Assembly: GCF_900111295.1 (NCBI RefSeq)
Contig: NZ_FOGT01000005.1
Coordinates: 124,001 to 188,000, forward strand
Length of the DNA: 64,000 nucleotides
Source of the DNA: Salipaludibacillus aurantiacus
Lineage (GTDB): Bacteria > Bacillota > Bacilli > Bacillales > Salisediminibacteriaceae
Reading direction: 5' to 3'
This document shows positions 8,815-18,904 of the stretch, in pieces. Below the pieces are notes generated by a model. It saw nothing but the letters and a program-made list of their open reading frames with translations, made no database searches and was not told the origin of the DNA. Position 1 is the first letter of the stretch. Each line of letters starts with the position of its first letter. The position numbers and the translations under genes are program-made.

Positions 8815-9918
8815 GTGACTAAAAAGAGAGAGGTACTCGTTCGTCTGGACGGAAAGTATAAGAAGGTTGAAAAACGTATTAATTTTAACGAAACAGCTGC
8901 AGCTAAGGATTCTGGAAAAGTACAGCAAAAGTATGCACCTTTACTAAGTGCCAGGCAGTCTGACGAGAAAGAGACAAAAAAAATAGTTAATTTACAAAAA
9001 AAACGACAATTTTTGGAAGATACTCAACAACCTTTCTGGGATGATGGCAAAAGTCACCAGAGTCCTAAACTTCCTCCTTCACAAAGGAAAAAGAAAAAAC
9101 CGTCGTGGAACCGGTTTTCTTTCAGTTTTTTAAAAAATATTGTCTTTTTGTCTGTTACTGCTGCTGTCCTTGTTGGCAGCGCGTTCGGATTAATGCTGCT
9201 TTCTTTATTGTCTGGTAATGATACGAGTGCAGAAAGTGAGCAAGGAGTTTTACAGTCAATTGGTCAACCGGCTGAAACTGCAGTCAGAGCTGAGAATGAT
9301 TTAAAGACATTTCCTGCATTTGACCTCCAGTTAGTTCAGGGCGGCGCGTTTTCTACTCAAGAAAAAGGTCAGGAGATGGCTGGTGTAATAAAAGCAAAAG
9401 GGTTTCCTTCGGTAATAATGGAAGATAACGGCACATATTTTTTATTTTTGGGTATCGCCTCCGGAAAGGAATCGGCAGAAGTTATTGGCTCTCATTTGGA
9501 AGCGCATAATCAGGATACTTATATTAAGCCTTATGCTTTTAAAACGTCTGAAGCTGAAGTAGAGGACTCCGTTTATTCTGTGTTATCAGCTGGTGTGCAG
9601 TGGATGGAGCTGGCTGCCAGGATGTCAGTTAAAAATATGGAAGGACAAGTCCCTGCTGATCAGGACGTCACGGCATTTTTCCAAAGCGGAGCAGTCTGGA
9701 AACAATCACATGAAGCCCTTTCGACTAACAACAGTGACGTAGAGGAACTGCTCCAACAATGGCTGGATCTGACAGAGCCTGTTATGGAAGTCTATTCAGC
9801 TGGGACCTTTTCAGATGCTTTTGCATGGGAAATTCAAGATTCACTTCTTAAAGGTATGATTATTTATGATAAGCTAATTAGAGAAATAGAAAATAACAAT
9901 GACATAGACCACACATAA
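8815..9918 (+). CDS. spoIIB: SpoIIB-like SPOR-domain protein
   Basis: 367 residues. A basic cytoplasmic region of ~105 residues opens with K-K-R-E-V-L-V-R-L-D-G-K-Y-K. One membrane span follows (about 107-133), then an extracytoplasmic SPOR-type domain at about 163-240 (F-D-L-Q-L-V-Q-G-G-A-F-S-T) that would bind denuded peptidoglycan. SpoIIB sits between comC and maf in B. subtilis, and the topology agrees; it helps septal wall dissolution during engulfment. GTG 8815 follows AAAGGAG with somewhat long spacing (12 nt). Sequence similarity outside the SPOR domain could not be checked, so the name depends largely on synteny. Confidence 0.75.
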   Translation: MTKKREVLVRLDGKYKKVEKRINFNETAAAKDSGKVQQKYAPLLSARQSDEKETKKIVNLQKKRQFLEDTQQPFWDDGKSHQSPKLPPSQRKKKKPSWNRFSFSFLKNIVFLSVTAAVLVGSAFGLMLLSLLSGNDTSAESEQGVLQSIGQPAETAVRAENDLKTFPAFDLQLVQGGAFSTQEKGQEMAGVIKAKGFPSVIMEDNGTYFLFLGIASGKESAEVIGSHLEAHNQDTYIKPYAFKTSEAEVEDSVYSVLSAGVQWMELAARMSVKNMEGQVPADQDVTAFFQSGAVWKQSHEALSTNNSDVEELLQQWLDLTEPVMEVYSAGTFSDAFAWEIQDSLLKGMIIYDKLIREIENNNDIDHT

Positions 9919-9946
9919 TAAAGATGCGGATAAGGAAGGGGTAATT

Positions 9947-11380
9947 ATGAGTTCGTCATCACCACAAGTAAGAATAGAAAAAGATTTAATGGGAGAAAAA
10001 AAGATCCCTGCAGATGCCTATTACGGCATTCAGACAATTAGAGCACAAGAAAATTTTCCTATCACCGGGTTTCCTCCCCATGAAGAGCTCATAAAAGCAT
10101 TCGGGTACGTAAAAAAAGCGGCAGCCAAAGCGAATGCCAAAGTTGGCGTATTGAATAAAGGCATCGCGGAGGCAATTATACAAGCAGCTGATGAAGTCAT
10201 TGCAGGCGAGTTTAACGAAGAATTTATCGTAGACAGTATCCAGGGCGGCGCAGGCACGTCTTTTAATATGAACGCGAATGAAGTCATTGCTAACCGGGCG
10301 ATAGAAATTCTGGGCGGTAAAAAAGGCGAGTATTTAAAAGTCAGCCCTACAACCCACGTGAATATGGCCCAGTCTACAAACGACACGTTCCCTACCGCTA
10401 TTAATATCGCCTGTCTTAATTTGTCACAAGGGTTGATCAAAGCATTAAATGACTTAGTTGAGACAATGAAGAAAAAAGAAGACGAGTTTGACCATGTCAT
10501 AAAAATGGGCAGAACACATCTTCAAGATGCGGTGCCTATAAGGCTGGGACAGGAGTTTGGTTCATATGGGAGGCTCCTCGCCAGGGATTTAAAACGCGTC
10601 AAGCAATCAGTTGACCAGCTTTATGAAGTGAACATGGGAGCGACAGCAGTAGGAACCGGATTAAATGCCATGCCTGCTTATATCGATCAGGTGACTAAAA
10701 ATCTTGCAGAAATAACAGGACTGCCTTTTCATCGTGCGGATAATTTAGTGGATGCCACACAAAATACGGATGCATACACTCAGCTTTCAGGAGCCATGAA
10801 AATTCTCGCTATCAACCTATCCAAGATTTCCAATGATCTCAGGCTGATGAGTTCCGGTCCGAGAACCGGTTTTAATGAGATTAATCTTCCGCCGAGACAG
10901 GCAGGGTCCTCTATTATGCCTGGGAAAGTTAATCCTGTCATGTGTGAAGTTGTTAATCAGATTTCGTTCCAGGTTATAGGAAATGATCACACAATCAGCC
11001 TTGCCTCCGAAGCAGGCCAGCTAGAGTTGAATGTTATGGAGCCGGTGCTGGTATTTAATCTTCTGCAATCTTTTACTATATTGAGAAACGGTATTAATGT
11101 ATTTAAAGAGTTTGCAGTAGAAGGTATTGAAGCAAATATCTATCATTGCAAACAGCTGGTGGAAAACAGTGTAGGGATCATAACAGCTATAAACCCTCAC
11201 GTTGGATATGAAACAGCAGCAAGGATTGCAAAAGAAGCAATTTCCTCTGGCAGGCCGGTCAGGGAAATTTGCATTGAAAGAGGAATCCTGTCGGAAGAGG
11301 AACTTGACCAGATTCTTGACCCACTAGAAATGACTAATCCGGGTATTGCGGCAAAAGAATTAATTTTTGGCGAAGAATAA
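9947..11380 (+). CDS. aspA: Aspartate ammonia-lyase
   Basis: 477 residues, usual for AspA. It interconverts aspartate with fumarate plus ammonia in the cytoplasm. The fumarase/aspartase signature G-S-S-I-M-P-G-K-V-N-P is intact near residue 325, with G-R-T-H-L-Q-D-A around 187 and the early S-T-N-D-T motif. AspA rather than fumarase is favoured by the N-terminal E-K-D-L-M-G-E segment, but the two are close relatives. RBS AGGAAGGGG. It is inserted between spoIIB and maf, where B. subtilis has no gene. Confidence 0.9.
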   Translation: MSSSSPQVRIEKDLMGEKKIPADAYYGIQTIRAQENFPITGFPPHEELIKAFGYVKKAAAKANAKVGVLNKGIAEAIIQAADEVIAGEFNEEFIVDSIQGGAGTSFNMNANEVIANRAIEILGGKKGEYLKVSPTTHVNMAQSTNDTFPTAINIACLNLSQGLIKALNDLVETMKKKEDEFDHVIKMGRTHLQDAVPIRLGQEFGSYGRLLARDLKRVKQSVDQLYEVNMGATAVGTGLNAMPAYIDQVTKNLAEITGLPFHRADNLVDATQNTDAYTQLSGAMKILAINLSKISNDLRLMSSGPRTGFNEINLPPRQAGSSIMPGKVNPVMCEVVNQISFQVIGNDHTISLASEAGQLELNVMEPVLVFNLLQSFTILRNGINVFKEFAVEGIEANIYHCKQLVENSVGIITAINPHVGYETAARIAKEAISSGRPVREICIERGILSEEELDQILDPLEMTNPGIAAKELIFGEE

Positions 11381-11481
11381 CACCCTTACAGAATGCAGCT
11401 TGAACAGAGAGGAAGAGTTTAGTAAAATATTAAGTGTCTCTTCCTCTTTCCATAATCTCTCAAAAAAAGGATGGGACATGC

Positions 11482-12039
11482 ATGAAACCTTTCATATTAG
11501 CCTCACAATCCCCTAGAAGAAAGCAGCTTCTGGAACAAGCCGGTCTTTCTTTTTCTATTATTCCAAGCAGTATCGAAGAAACAGTACCTAATCATTACTC
11601 CCCCGAAGAAACAGTCGCTTTATTAGCTTACCAAAAAGCCGCAGATGTTTTAAAAGATCACAGAGATTCTGTCGTTTTAGGTGCCGACACTATTGTGTCA
11701 CTTGATGGAACAATTCTGGGTAAACCTGCGAATGATGAAGATGCCAGAGCCAAACTTCACCTCCTTTCCGGCAGAACACACCAGGTTCTTACTGGGGTAG
11801 CTATATTATCTTCAGAAAAAGAAGTAACTTTTACAGCCCAGGCTCAAGTCTCGTTTTATTCGCTGTCAGATGAAGAAATTGACAATTACATACGAAGCGG
11901 AGAACCGTCTGATAAAGCAGGAGCGTATGGCATCCAAGGCCTCGGGGCCACCTTTGTTGAAAAAGTGGAAGGGGATTACTTTGCGATTGTGGGTCTTCCT
12001 ATTGCAAAGGTTAGTCGTGCTTTAAAGTCATTTAATTAG
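11482..12039 (+). CDS. maf: Maf nucleoside triphosphate pyrophosphatase
   Basis: 185 residues. Maf hydrolyses dTTP/UTP and modified nucleotides to monophosphates. The family motifs are intact: A-S-Q-S-P-R-R near the N-terminus, G-A-D-T around residue 70, and K-P-x-D/N-x-x-D-A. The start is ATG 11482 (M-K-P-F-I-L-A-S-Q) with a modest AAAGGATGGG ribosome site; 16 further upstream residues in frame are not conserved. radC follows 13 bp later, so the two form an operon. Confidence 0.92.
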   Translation: MKPFILASQSPRRKQLLEQAGLSFSIIPSSIEETVPNHYSPEETVALLAYQKAADVLKDHRDSVVLGADTIVSLDGTILGKPANDEDARAKLHLLSGRTHQVLTGVAILSSEKEVTFTAQAQVSFYSLSDEEIDNYIRSGEPSDKAGAYGIQGLGATFVEKVEGDYFAIVGLPIAKVSRALKSFN

Positions 12040-12052
12040 AAGGAGGACTTGT

Positions 12053-12739
12053 ATGGCTATGTCGATGATGATTAAAGATGTCCCAAAAAGTGAGAGGCCA
12101 AGGGAAAGGATGCTGAGGGAAGGCCCTCAGTCCCTGTCCAACCAGGATTTGATTGCGCTTTTACTTGGTTCCGGAACCAAATCAGAATCAGTTATTCAGC
12201 TTTCAGCAAGAGTGATCCAGCATTTTAATGGGCTTAAAATGCTGAAAGACGCAAGCATAAAAGAATTAATGGATATTCACGGGATAGGTGAAGCGAAAGC
12301 CGTGCAGCTCCGGGCTGCACTCGAATTAGGAAAGCGGATTCAGCAGTTTCCAGCTGAAGATCGGTATGTGATCCGTTCCCCGGAAGATGTTTCCCTTTAT
12401 ATGATGGATGAGATGCGCCATTTACAGCAGGAACATTTTGTGTGCCTCTATTTAAATACCAAGAACCAGGTGGTTCATAAACAGACCGTTTTTATCGGAA
12501 GCCTGAATGCATCCATTGTGCATCCGCGGGAAGTGTTTAAAGAAGCTTTCCGGTATTCAGCTGCCTCTATCGTATGTCTGCACAACCACCCTTCTGGTGA
12601 CCCTGGACCAAGCAGGGAAGATATTGATGTTACTAAACGGCTCAGTGAATGCGGAAAAATGCTGGGAATTGACCTGCTTGACCACGTTATTATCGGTGAT
12701 AAAAGGTTTTGTTCTTTAAAAGAAAAAGGTTATCTTTAA
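12053..12739 (+). CDS. radC: RadC family JAMM protein
   Basis: 228 residues, full length. A helix-hairpin-helix region (about 40-85, with H-G-I-G-E-A-K-A) is followed by a JAMM/MPN metalloprotease-like domain with the intact zinc motif H-N-H-P-S-G-D-P near residue 178. The biological role is unsettled despite the historical DNA-repair name. ATG 12053 follows AGAAGGAGG. Co-transcribed with maf. Confidence 0.92.
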   Translation: MAMSMMIKDVPKSERPRERMLREGPQSLSNQDLIALLLGSGTKSESVIQLSARVIQHFNGLKMLKDASIKELMDIHGIGEAKAVQLRAALELGKRIQQFPAEDRYVIRSPEDVSLYMMDEMRHLQQEHFVCLYLNTKNQVVHKQTVFIGSLNASIVHPREVFKEAFRYSAASIVCLHNHPSGDPGPSREDIDVTKRLSECGKMLGIDLLDHVIIGDKRFCSLKEKGYL

Positions 12740-12785
12740 TTCTTCTATGTATTCTCCCCCTGTTTTAAACTCCTTTTATAAAAAT

Positions 12786-12897
12786 TGGAAAGAACGCTCT
12801 TTCCATTATGTACACGCTCCCCCTGTTATGTTAGGATAAAATGAGGATTTTACTGAGTATCATGGAAAATGCTACTCAATTCTTAAAAGATTGAGTA
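12786..12897 (+). promoter_or_regulatory. Two hairpin/palindrome elements upstream of mreB
   Basis: The 253 bp between radC and mreB contain an 8-bp perfect hairpin (TGGAAAGA/TCTTTCCA, 12786-12805, loop ACGC) without a T tract. They also contain an inverted repeat TACTCAAT-N9-ATTGAGTA (12873-12897). The second is spaced like a protein-binding operator; the first could be a weak radC terminator. No protein can be assigned and I did not find a clear promoter. Confidence 0.4.
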
Positions 12898-12992
12898 TAA
12901 TTAATCTTATGGACTTTTAATTCCTTTTAAAGCATACTTGAGTGTTTTTTATTAATTATAAATTTTTTAGACCTTGAGAGGAGATTACATAG

Positions 12993-14033
<1,041 letters not shown>

Positions 14034-14047
14034 AGTAGGTGTCGCAG

Positions 14048-14935
14048 ATGTCTCCATTTTTTTCTAACAAGCGGCTGATTATTTTATTAGTTTGCATGAT
14101 TATCCTTGTCGCACTAATCGGTTACTCCATGAGTGACAGAAAAACACTCTCATGGCCTGAGCAGTTTGTGGCAGATACTGTAGGTACGGCTCAGTCAGCA
14201 TTTTCAATTCCCGCTCATTTCGCAGCGGGTTTCTTTGAGAACGTGCGCGATATAAGAAATTTATACACCGAGAATCAAGTGTTAAAATCGCATTTGGATG
14301 AATTTGCTTCTCTTCAGGTTGAGTTGAACCAATTGCGAAGAAAAAATGAAGAACTTGAGGGGGCGCTTGACCTTCAGGACGATTTGGATTTGATGGACTA
14401 TACTGTCCGGTCAGCTATGGTAATTCACCGTTCGCCCGACAGATGGAATGAACTTGTAGGGATTAATAAAGGGGCGCAGGATGGCATCGAAGAAGATATG
14501 GCAGTGATGACATCCCAGGGGCTTATTGGAAAAGTTAAACAGGTTTCACAATTTTCCTCATCAATACAATTATTAAGTGACCAGGATATTACGAACCGTA
14601 TTTCAGCAATGGCAGACGGGGACGAAAGTATTTATGGGTTCATAGAAGGCATTCATAATGAGAGCGGCTATTTACAGTTTACAAAACTTGATATTGATGC
14701 TGAACTTGAAACAGGCCAAACTGTGTCTACTTCCGGTTTGGGAGGCGTTTTTCCTGAAGGCTTAATGATTGGAGAAATTGTAGATTATGAAAATGATGAA
14801 TACGGGCTTACCCAAACGGCCTATATTGAACCTTCAGCTAATTTTTATCATCTGGATTATGTGATGGTTGTTGAGCGGGGAGCCCCCACTCTTGAAGATG
14901 ATATAAACCCGGATGCTGAGGCGGATAACTCATGA
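14048..14935 (+). CDS. mreC: Rod shape-determining protein MreC
   Basis: 295 residues: one N-terminal span (about 10-28), a coiled coil at about 65-100, then the beta-rich MreC domain outside the membrane. It links MreB to the peptidoglycan synthases. Two starts are possible: ATG 14048 with GTAGGTG at 6 nt, or GTG 14039 with AAAAGGA at 8 nt, which would add three residues. I chose the ATG because it matches the short cytoplasmic tail of B. subtilis MreC. The stop overlaps mreD by 4 bp. Confidence 0.94.
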   Translation: MSPFFSNKRLIILLVCMIILVALIGYSMSDRKTLSWPEQFVADTVGTAQSAFSIPAHFAAGFFENVRDIRNLYTENQVLKSHLDEFASLQVELNQLRRKNEELEGALDLQDDLDLMDYTVRSAMVIHRSPDRWNELVGINKGAQDGIEEDMAVMTSQGLIGKVKQVSQFSSSIQLLSDQDITNRISAMADGDESIYGFIEGIHNESGYLQFTKLDIDAELETGQTVSTSGLGGVFPEGLMIGEIVDYENDEYGLTQTAYIEPSANFYHLDYVMVVERGAPTLEDDINPDAEADNS

Positions 14936-15456
14936 TAGCTCGTTATTCTTTAATTGTTGTGTTGTTTATTCTGTTTATAATTGAAGGAACCGTTTATCAG
15001 ATATTTGCACCAGATCTGCACGGTTTTCCTTACCAGTTAATTCCCCGGTGGATGTTTATGCTGATTTTACTGGCCGGCATCTTCCGGGGAAGAGGATACG
15101 GTTTGTTTTACGGGATCATGTTTGGGGTTTTTTATGATATTGTGTATTCTCAAATACTTGGTATATATACATTTGGGATGGGGTTAATTTCTTATATTTT
15201 ATCTATTTCAATCCCTTTTATAAAAGATAATGTGGCAATGACTATCCTCACAGTAACGTTTGGTGTTGTGTTATTGGAATATTACGTATTTGGAATGATG
15301 ACGTTACTAGGTGTGACCGATATGTCCCATGAAACTTTTTTTAACGACCGTTTTCTTCCAACTATGATTATGAATTTTACGTTTCTGGTTATTTTTACTT
15401 ATCCATTAAGGTTATGGTTTCAGTTCCTTGAGAAGAAGTTTAATGAATTAATTTAA
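14932..15456 (+). CDS. mreD: Rod shape-determining protein MreD
   Basis: 174 residues, almost entirely hydrophobic with about five membrane segments, including the R-G-R-G-Y-G-L-F-Y-G-I-M-F-G region typical of MreD. It starts within mreC by ATGA overlap and is therefore translationally coupled. It completes the elongasome gene set. Confidence 0.93.
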   Translation: MIARYSLIVVLFILFIIEGTVYQIFAPDLHGFPYQLIPRWMFMLILLAGIFRGRGYGLFYGIMFGVFYDIVYSQILGIYTFGMGLISYILSISIPFIKDNVAMTILTVTFGVVLLEYYVFGMMTLLGVTDMSHETFFNDRFLPTMIMNFTFLVIFTYPLRLWFQFLEKKFNELI

Positions 15457-15489
15457 TAGCCGTATATTCCGGAAAGTGAGGGGGGAGGC

Positions 15490-16182
15490 ATGGTGAAGAG
15501 TAAACAGAGAAAGTCCCAGCATGTCATTATAAAAGGAACAAAAGATGGTCTAACTTTTATGTTGGATGATCAGTGTTCAATAGAAACGCTTAAAGAGGAA
15601 TTGCAGAAAACACTATCCGACAGGCCTGAGTCAGCAAATGAATCTGTTCAGCCTGTAAACGCCAAACTGGTGGTTGGCAAACGCTATTTGGACCGTTTTC
15701 AAATTGAAGAACTGGAAAGTTTATTTTCAGAAGAGATGAATGTAAGCATAAATGAAATTGAATCGGAAGTCATTTCGAAAGAAGAAGCGGAAGAAATGAA
15801 ACAGAATATGCAAGTAACGAGAGTGGTTAAAGTTATCAGATCAGGACAAGTCCTGGACTTCAAAGGAGATCTGCTTCTGATCGGAGATGTAAACCCAGGG
15901 GGCAAAGTTAAAGCGACAGGAAATATCTACATAATGGGGAGTCTTCGGGGAATCGCCCACGCAGGCAGTCAGGGTAATGAAGAAGCCATTATTTGTGCGG
16001 CGGAGATGAAGCCTTCCCAGTTACGAATAGCTTCAATGATTCGCAGACCTCCTGAACAGAATGGAGAAAATTCCGGTTTTGAAGAAGGCGAATGTGCTTA
16101 TTTGAATGAAGAAAAGGAAATGGTTCTGGATAAACTTCAGATACTGTCTAAAATACGGCCCAACCTTTCAATGGAAATATAA
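15490..16182 (+). CDS. minC: Septum site-determining protein MinC
   Basis: 230 residues. The N-terminal domain (about 1-105) inhibits FtsZ polymerisation. The C-terminal beta-helix (about 110-215, with G-D-V-N-P-G-G and G-S-L-R-G-I-A-H-A-G) binds MinD. ATG 15490 is immediately followed by GTG, and the purine-rich GAGGGGGGAGG sits so close that GTG 15493 may be used instead. It lies between mreD and minD as in B. subtilis. Confidence 0.94.
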   Translation: MVKSKQRKSQHVIIKGTKDGLTFMLDDQCSIETLKEELQKTLSDRPESANESVQPVNAKLVVGKRYLDRFQIEELESLFSEEMNVSINEIESEVISKEEAEEMKQNMQVTRVVKVIRSGQVLDFKGDLLLIGDVNPGGKVKATGNIYIMGSLRGIAHAGSQGNEEAIICAAEMKPSQLRIASMIRRPPEQNGENSGFEEGECAYLNEEKEMVLDKLQILSKIRPNLSMEI

Positions 16183-16237
16183 TAATAAAAAGGGAAGTAT
16201 TGAGTAATCAGAAGGTTGCTAGGAAGGGGAGAAGAAT

Positions 16238-17038
16238 ATGGGAGAAGCCATTGTTGTGACCTCAGGAAAAGGCGGCGTAGGAAAGACCACTACCACGGCA
16301 AATATTGGTACAGCCCTCGCGCTGGCCGGAAAAAAAGTCTGTCTGGTAGATACAGATATCGGCCTTAGAAATTTAGATGTGGTAATGGGCCTTGAAAACA
16401 GGATTATTTACGATCTGGTAGATGTGGTGGAAGGGGATTGCAGGCTTCATCAGGCATTAATTAAAGATAAACGATTTGATTGTCTTTATCTTCTTCCTGC
16501 TGCCCAGACAAAAGATAAGTCTGCTGTAGAACCATCGCAAATGAAAAAATTAGTTGATGAGTTAAAACAGGATTATGATTATATTCTTATCGATTGCCCG
16601 GCGGGCATCGAACAGGGGTTCAAAAATGCGGTTGCAGGAGCAGACAAGGCGGTCGTAGTTACTACTCCCGAGATTTCTTCAGTGAGAGATGCTGACAGAA
16701 TTATTGGTCTGATTGAAAAAGAAGAGCATATTTCTTCCCCGAAACTTATTATTAACCGGATTCGCCCTCATATGATGAAAAACGGAGATGCGATGGATGT
16801 CGAAGAGATTGTATCTATTCTCGCTATCGATCTGCTTGGAATTGTAATAGATGATGATGATGTGATTAAATCATCTAATAAGGGTGAGCCGATTGCAACT
16901 GATCCAAAGAGTAAAGCCTCTATTGCTTACAGGAACATAGGGCGGCGTATAACCGGTGAAACAGTTCCCCTTATGTCACTCGATGAAAAGAAGGGTGTAT
17001 TCAAAAAAGTAAAGGACTTTCTGGGAATACGAGGATAA
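16238..17038 (+). CDS. minD: Septum site-determining ATPase MinD
   Basis: 266 residues. Deviant Walker A motif K-G-G-V-G-K-T at the N-terminus, D-T-D-I-G-L-R-N-L-D switch region, and an amphipathic C-terminal helix (K-K-V-K-D-F-L-G) for ATP-dependent membrane binding. MinD recruits MinC to block polar division. RBS AGGAAGGGGAG. Last gene of the mre-min group; a strong terminator follows. Confidence 0.96.
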   Translation: MGEAIVVTSGKGGVGKTTTTANIGTALALAGKKVCLVDTDIGLRNLDVVMGLENRIIYDLVDVVEGDCRLHQALIKDKRFDCLYLLPAAQTKDKSAVEPSQMKKLVDELKQDYDYILIDCPAGIEQGFKNAVAGADKAVVVTTPEISSVRDADRIIGLIEKEEHISSPKLIINRIRPHMMKNGDAMDVEEIVSILAIDLLGIVIDDDDVIKSSNKGEPIATDPKSKASIAYRNIGRRITGETVPLMSLDEKKGVFKKVKDFLGIRG

Positions 17039-17065
17039 ACTAAACCAGCATAAGCGTGCTGTCAG

Positions 17066-17098
17066 GCTGATGAGAAAACTTTCTCATCAGCTTTTTTT
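17066..17098 (+). terminator. Intrinsic terminator after minD
   Basis: A 12-bp stem GCTGATGAGAAA / TTTCTCATCAGC with a very short loop is followed by seven T. It separates the mre-min block from the sugar transport genes. Confidence 0.92.
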
Positions 17099-17223
17099 AT
17101 ATCCCCATCTAAAGGATTAGGGTCAGACCCCCCCATTTAATTCCATTTCACCCTGTAATATGAAGGAATCATTTATTGATTGTGAATTCAAAAAGAAATC
17201 TATAAAAATTTCTGAAAAATCAC

Positions 17224-17273
17224 TTGAAAACGTTATCATAAAGAATTATAATACAAATATGAAAACGATTACA
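17224..17273 (+). promoter_or_regulatory. SigA promoter flanked by two cre/LacI-type operators
   Basis: TTGAAA (17224-17229), a 17-bp spacer and TATAAT (17247-17252) form a near-consensus promoter. A perfect match to the cre consensus WTGNAANCGNWNNCW covers the -35 region (17224-17238). A second perfect match (17259-17273) sits at the expected transcription start. This layout predicts repression by CcpA and/or the LacI-family regulator encoded at 18905, which should recognise closely related sequences; the two cannot be told apart by eye. Confidence 0.82.
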
Positions 17274-17284
17274 TGATTTAAATC

Positions 17285-17330
17285 AATAGGAAATATCATT
17301 TTATATTATAATTATAATTTCCTATTTTTT
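17285..17330 (+). promoter_or_regulatory. AT-rich hairpin with T tract in the transporter leader
   Basis: AATAGGAAAT (17285-17294) and ATTTCCTATT (17317-17326) pair around a 22-nt AT-rich loop and are followed by T residues. It lies between the promoter and the first gene, so it could act as a weak attenuator; the low GC content makes a strong stop doubtful. Confidence 0.4.
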
Positions 17331-17341
17331 AAAAAGATCGT

Positions 17342-17356
17342 GTGAAATCGTTATCA
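17342..17356 (+). promoter_or_regulatory. Third cre/LacI-type operator in the leader
   Basis: GTGAAATCGTTATCA matches the cre consensus except at the first base. It is 30 bp upstream of the binding-protein start, and it shares the TGAAATCG half with the site at 19918, which may mark it as a site for the local LacI regulator. Confidence 0.6.
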
Positions 17357-17385
17357 GAAAACCTTTAAAGGGGGCAATACAGAAA

Positions 17386-18753
17386 ATGAAAATTTGGAAA
17401 AAGGTACTTTCGGGAGCGGTCGCTATATCCATGGTGAGTGTTATGGCTGCATGTGGTGGAGATGATGATGCAAATGAAACACCTGTCAACGACGATCCTG
17501 CCAATGAAACAGAAAACAACAACGCAGACAACGTAAACAATAATGATGAAGACGGAGCAGAAGCTTCTGAAGACCAGGAGGAAGTCACTCTTACTTATGC
17601 CCGAGGACATGATGCTACTGGTGCAACTGACAAACTGGTTGAAGCCTTTATGGAAGAAAATCCGCATATTACAGTGGAATTCCGTGAAATGCCGGCTGAT
17701 ACAGGTCAATCTCATGACCAGTATGTAACCGAGTTTAGTGCCGGAGATGCCACAATTGACGTGTTTGATGCCGATGTCATCTGGCCTGCTGAATTTGCGC
17801 AAGGCGGATATGTACTCGAATTAGACCGTTTTATTGAAAGAGACGGTATTGACATGGATGCCTACTTTGAAGGAACGGTGGATTCGGGTAACTTTGACGG
17901 CCGCCAATGGGCGATGCCTAAGTTTACAGATGCCGGATTATTATATTACCGCTCCGACATTGTAGATGAAGCGCCTGAAACTTGGGACGACCTTATTGAA
18001 ATGGCCGGTGAATACCAGGGTGAAGAAGGAACTGACTTTGGTTACTTAATGCAGGCTAACCAGTATGAAGGTCTTGTAGTAAACGCAATTGAATTCATCG
18101 CTTCTTATGGTGGAGAAGTTATTAATGAAAATCAGGAAGTAACTGTTAACTCTCCGGAAACAATCGCTGCCATTGAAAAAATGGTCGAAATTGTTGAGTC
18201 TGATTTTGTACCGGGTAATATCTTGAACTTTGATGAGCCATCAACACATACAGCTTTCCTTGAAGGTCAATCTGTATTTGCCCGTAACTGGCCTTATATG
18301 CAGGCGATGACTGAGGATGAAGGTCAGTCACAAGTGCAAGGCAATGTAGAATTCGCTCTGTTACCTGCCGGTGATGCAGGGAGTGCAGCGGGGCTTGGCG
18401 GCTGGATGACTATGATCAACCGTAACAGTGAGAACCCTGAAGAAGCATGGGAATTTGTGAAATTTATGACAGGTCCTGAAGGCCAAAAGATCACTGCAAT
18501 TGACGGAGGATCTGCCCCTACTTTACGCGACCTTTATGAAGATGAAGAAGTACGTAATGCAGCTCCATTATTTGCAGATGAGGAGTTTGTTTCCACATTA
18601 GAAAATGCGGTGCCGAGACCAGTTTCACCTATCTACCCGCAAATTTCAGACATTATGCAAATTGAACTTTCACGAGCACTTGCAGGAGAGATTTCTGCAG
18701 AAGAAGCAGCTGAAAATATGGAATCTCAAATCGAGTCGGCTTTAGCGGAATAA
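17386..18753 (+). CDS. Sugar ABC transporter substrate-binding lipoprotein
   Basis: 455 residues. The signal peptide ends in a lipobox V-M-A-A-C (Cys23), followed by a ~40-residue linker of Asp, Asn and Glu and then a family 1 extracellular solute-binding domain. W-M-T-M-I-N-R-N-S-E-N-P-E-E-A-W-E-F-V resembles binding proteins for maltose, trehalose and related alpha-glucosides. RBS AAAGGGGG. First gene of the set regulated by the 17224 promoter; a LacI regulator and two permeases follow, but no ATPase, so a shared MsmX-type ATPase is expected elsewhere. No glycosidase is nearby, so the substrate is uncertain. Confidence 0.85.
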   Translation: MKIWKKVLSGAVAISMVSVMAACGGDDDANETPVNDDPANETENNNADNVNNNDEDGAEASEDQEEVTLTYARGHDATGATDKLVEAFMEENPHITVEFREMPADTGQSHDQYVTEFSAGDATIDVFDADVIWPAEFAQGGYVLELDRFIERDGIDMDAYFEGTVDSGNFDGRQWAMPKFTDAGLLYYRSDIVDEAPETWDDLIEMAGEYQGEEGTDFGYLMQANQYEGLVVNAIEFIASYGGEVINENQEVTVNSPETIAAIEKMVEIVESDFVPGNILNFDEPSTHTAFLEGQSVFARNWPYMQAMTEDEGQSQVQGNVEFALLPAGDAGSAAGLGGWMTMINRNSENPEEAWEFVKFMTGPEGQKITAIDGGSAPTLRDLYEDEEVRNAAPLFADEEFVSTLENAVPRPVSPIYPQISDIMQIELSRALAGEISAEEAAENMESQIESALAE

Positions 18754-18760
18754 CATGTGT

Positions 18761-18790
18761 GAGGGAAGTGGATCACAGTCCGCTTCCCTC
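18761..18790 (+). terminator. Stem-loop between binding protein and LacI genes
   Basis: GAGGGAAGTGGA pairs with TCCGCTTCCCTC (12 bp, one G-T), but the T tract after it is poor. It may be a leaky terminator or a 3' stabiliser that keeps the binding-protein message more abundant than the permease messages. Confidence 0.6.
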
Positions 18791-18904
18791 TTCATTTTCC
18801 TATATTTCCGTTGAGCTTTCAGGGGAATTTTCAGGGTTTCTTAAGGAATATGAAACGCATTATAAATCAGGATTAGTTAGTTTAAAGCAGGTGAGGGGAT
18901 ACAG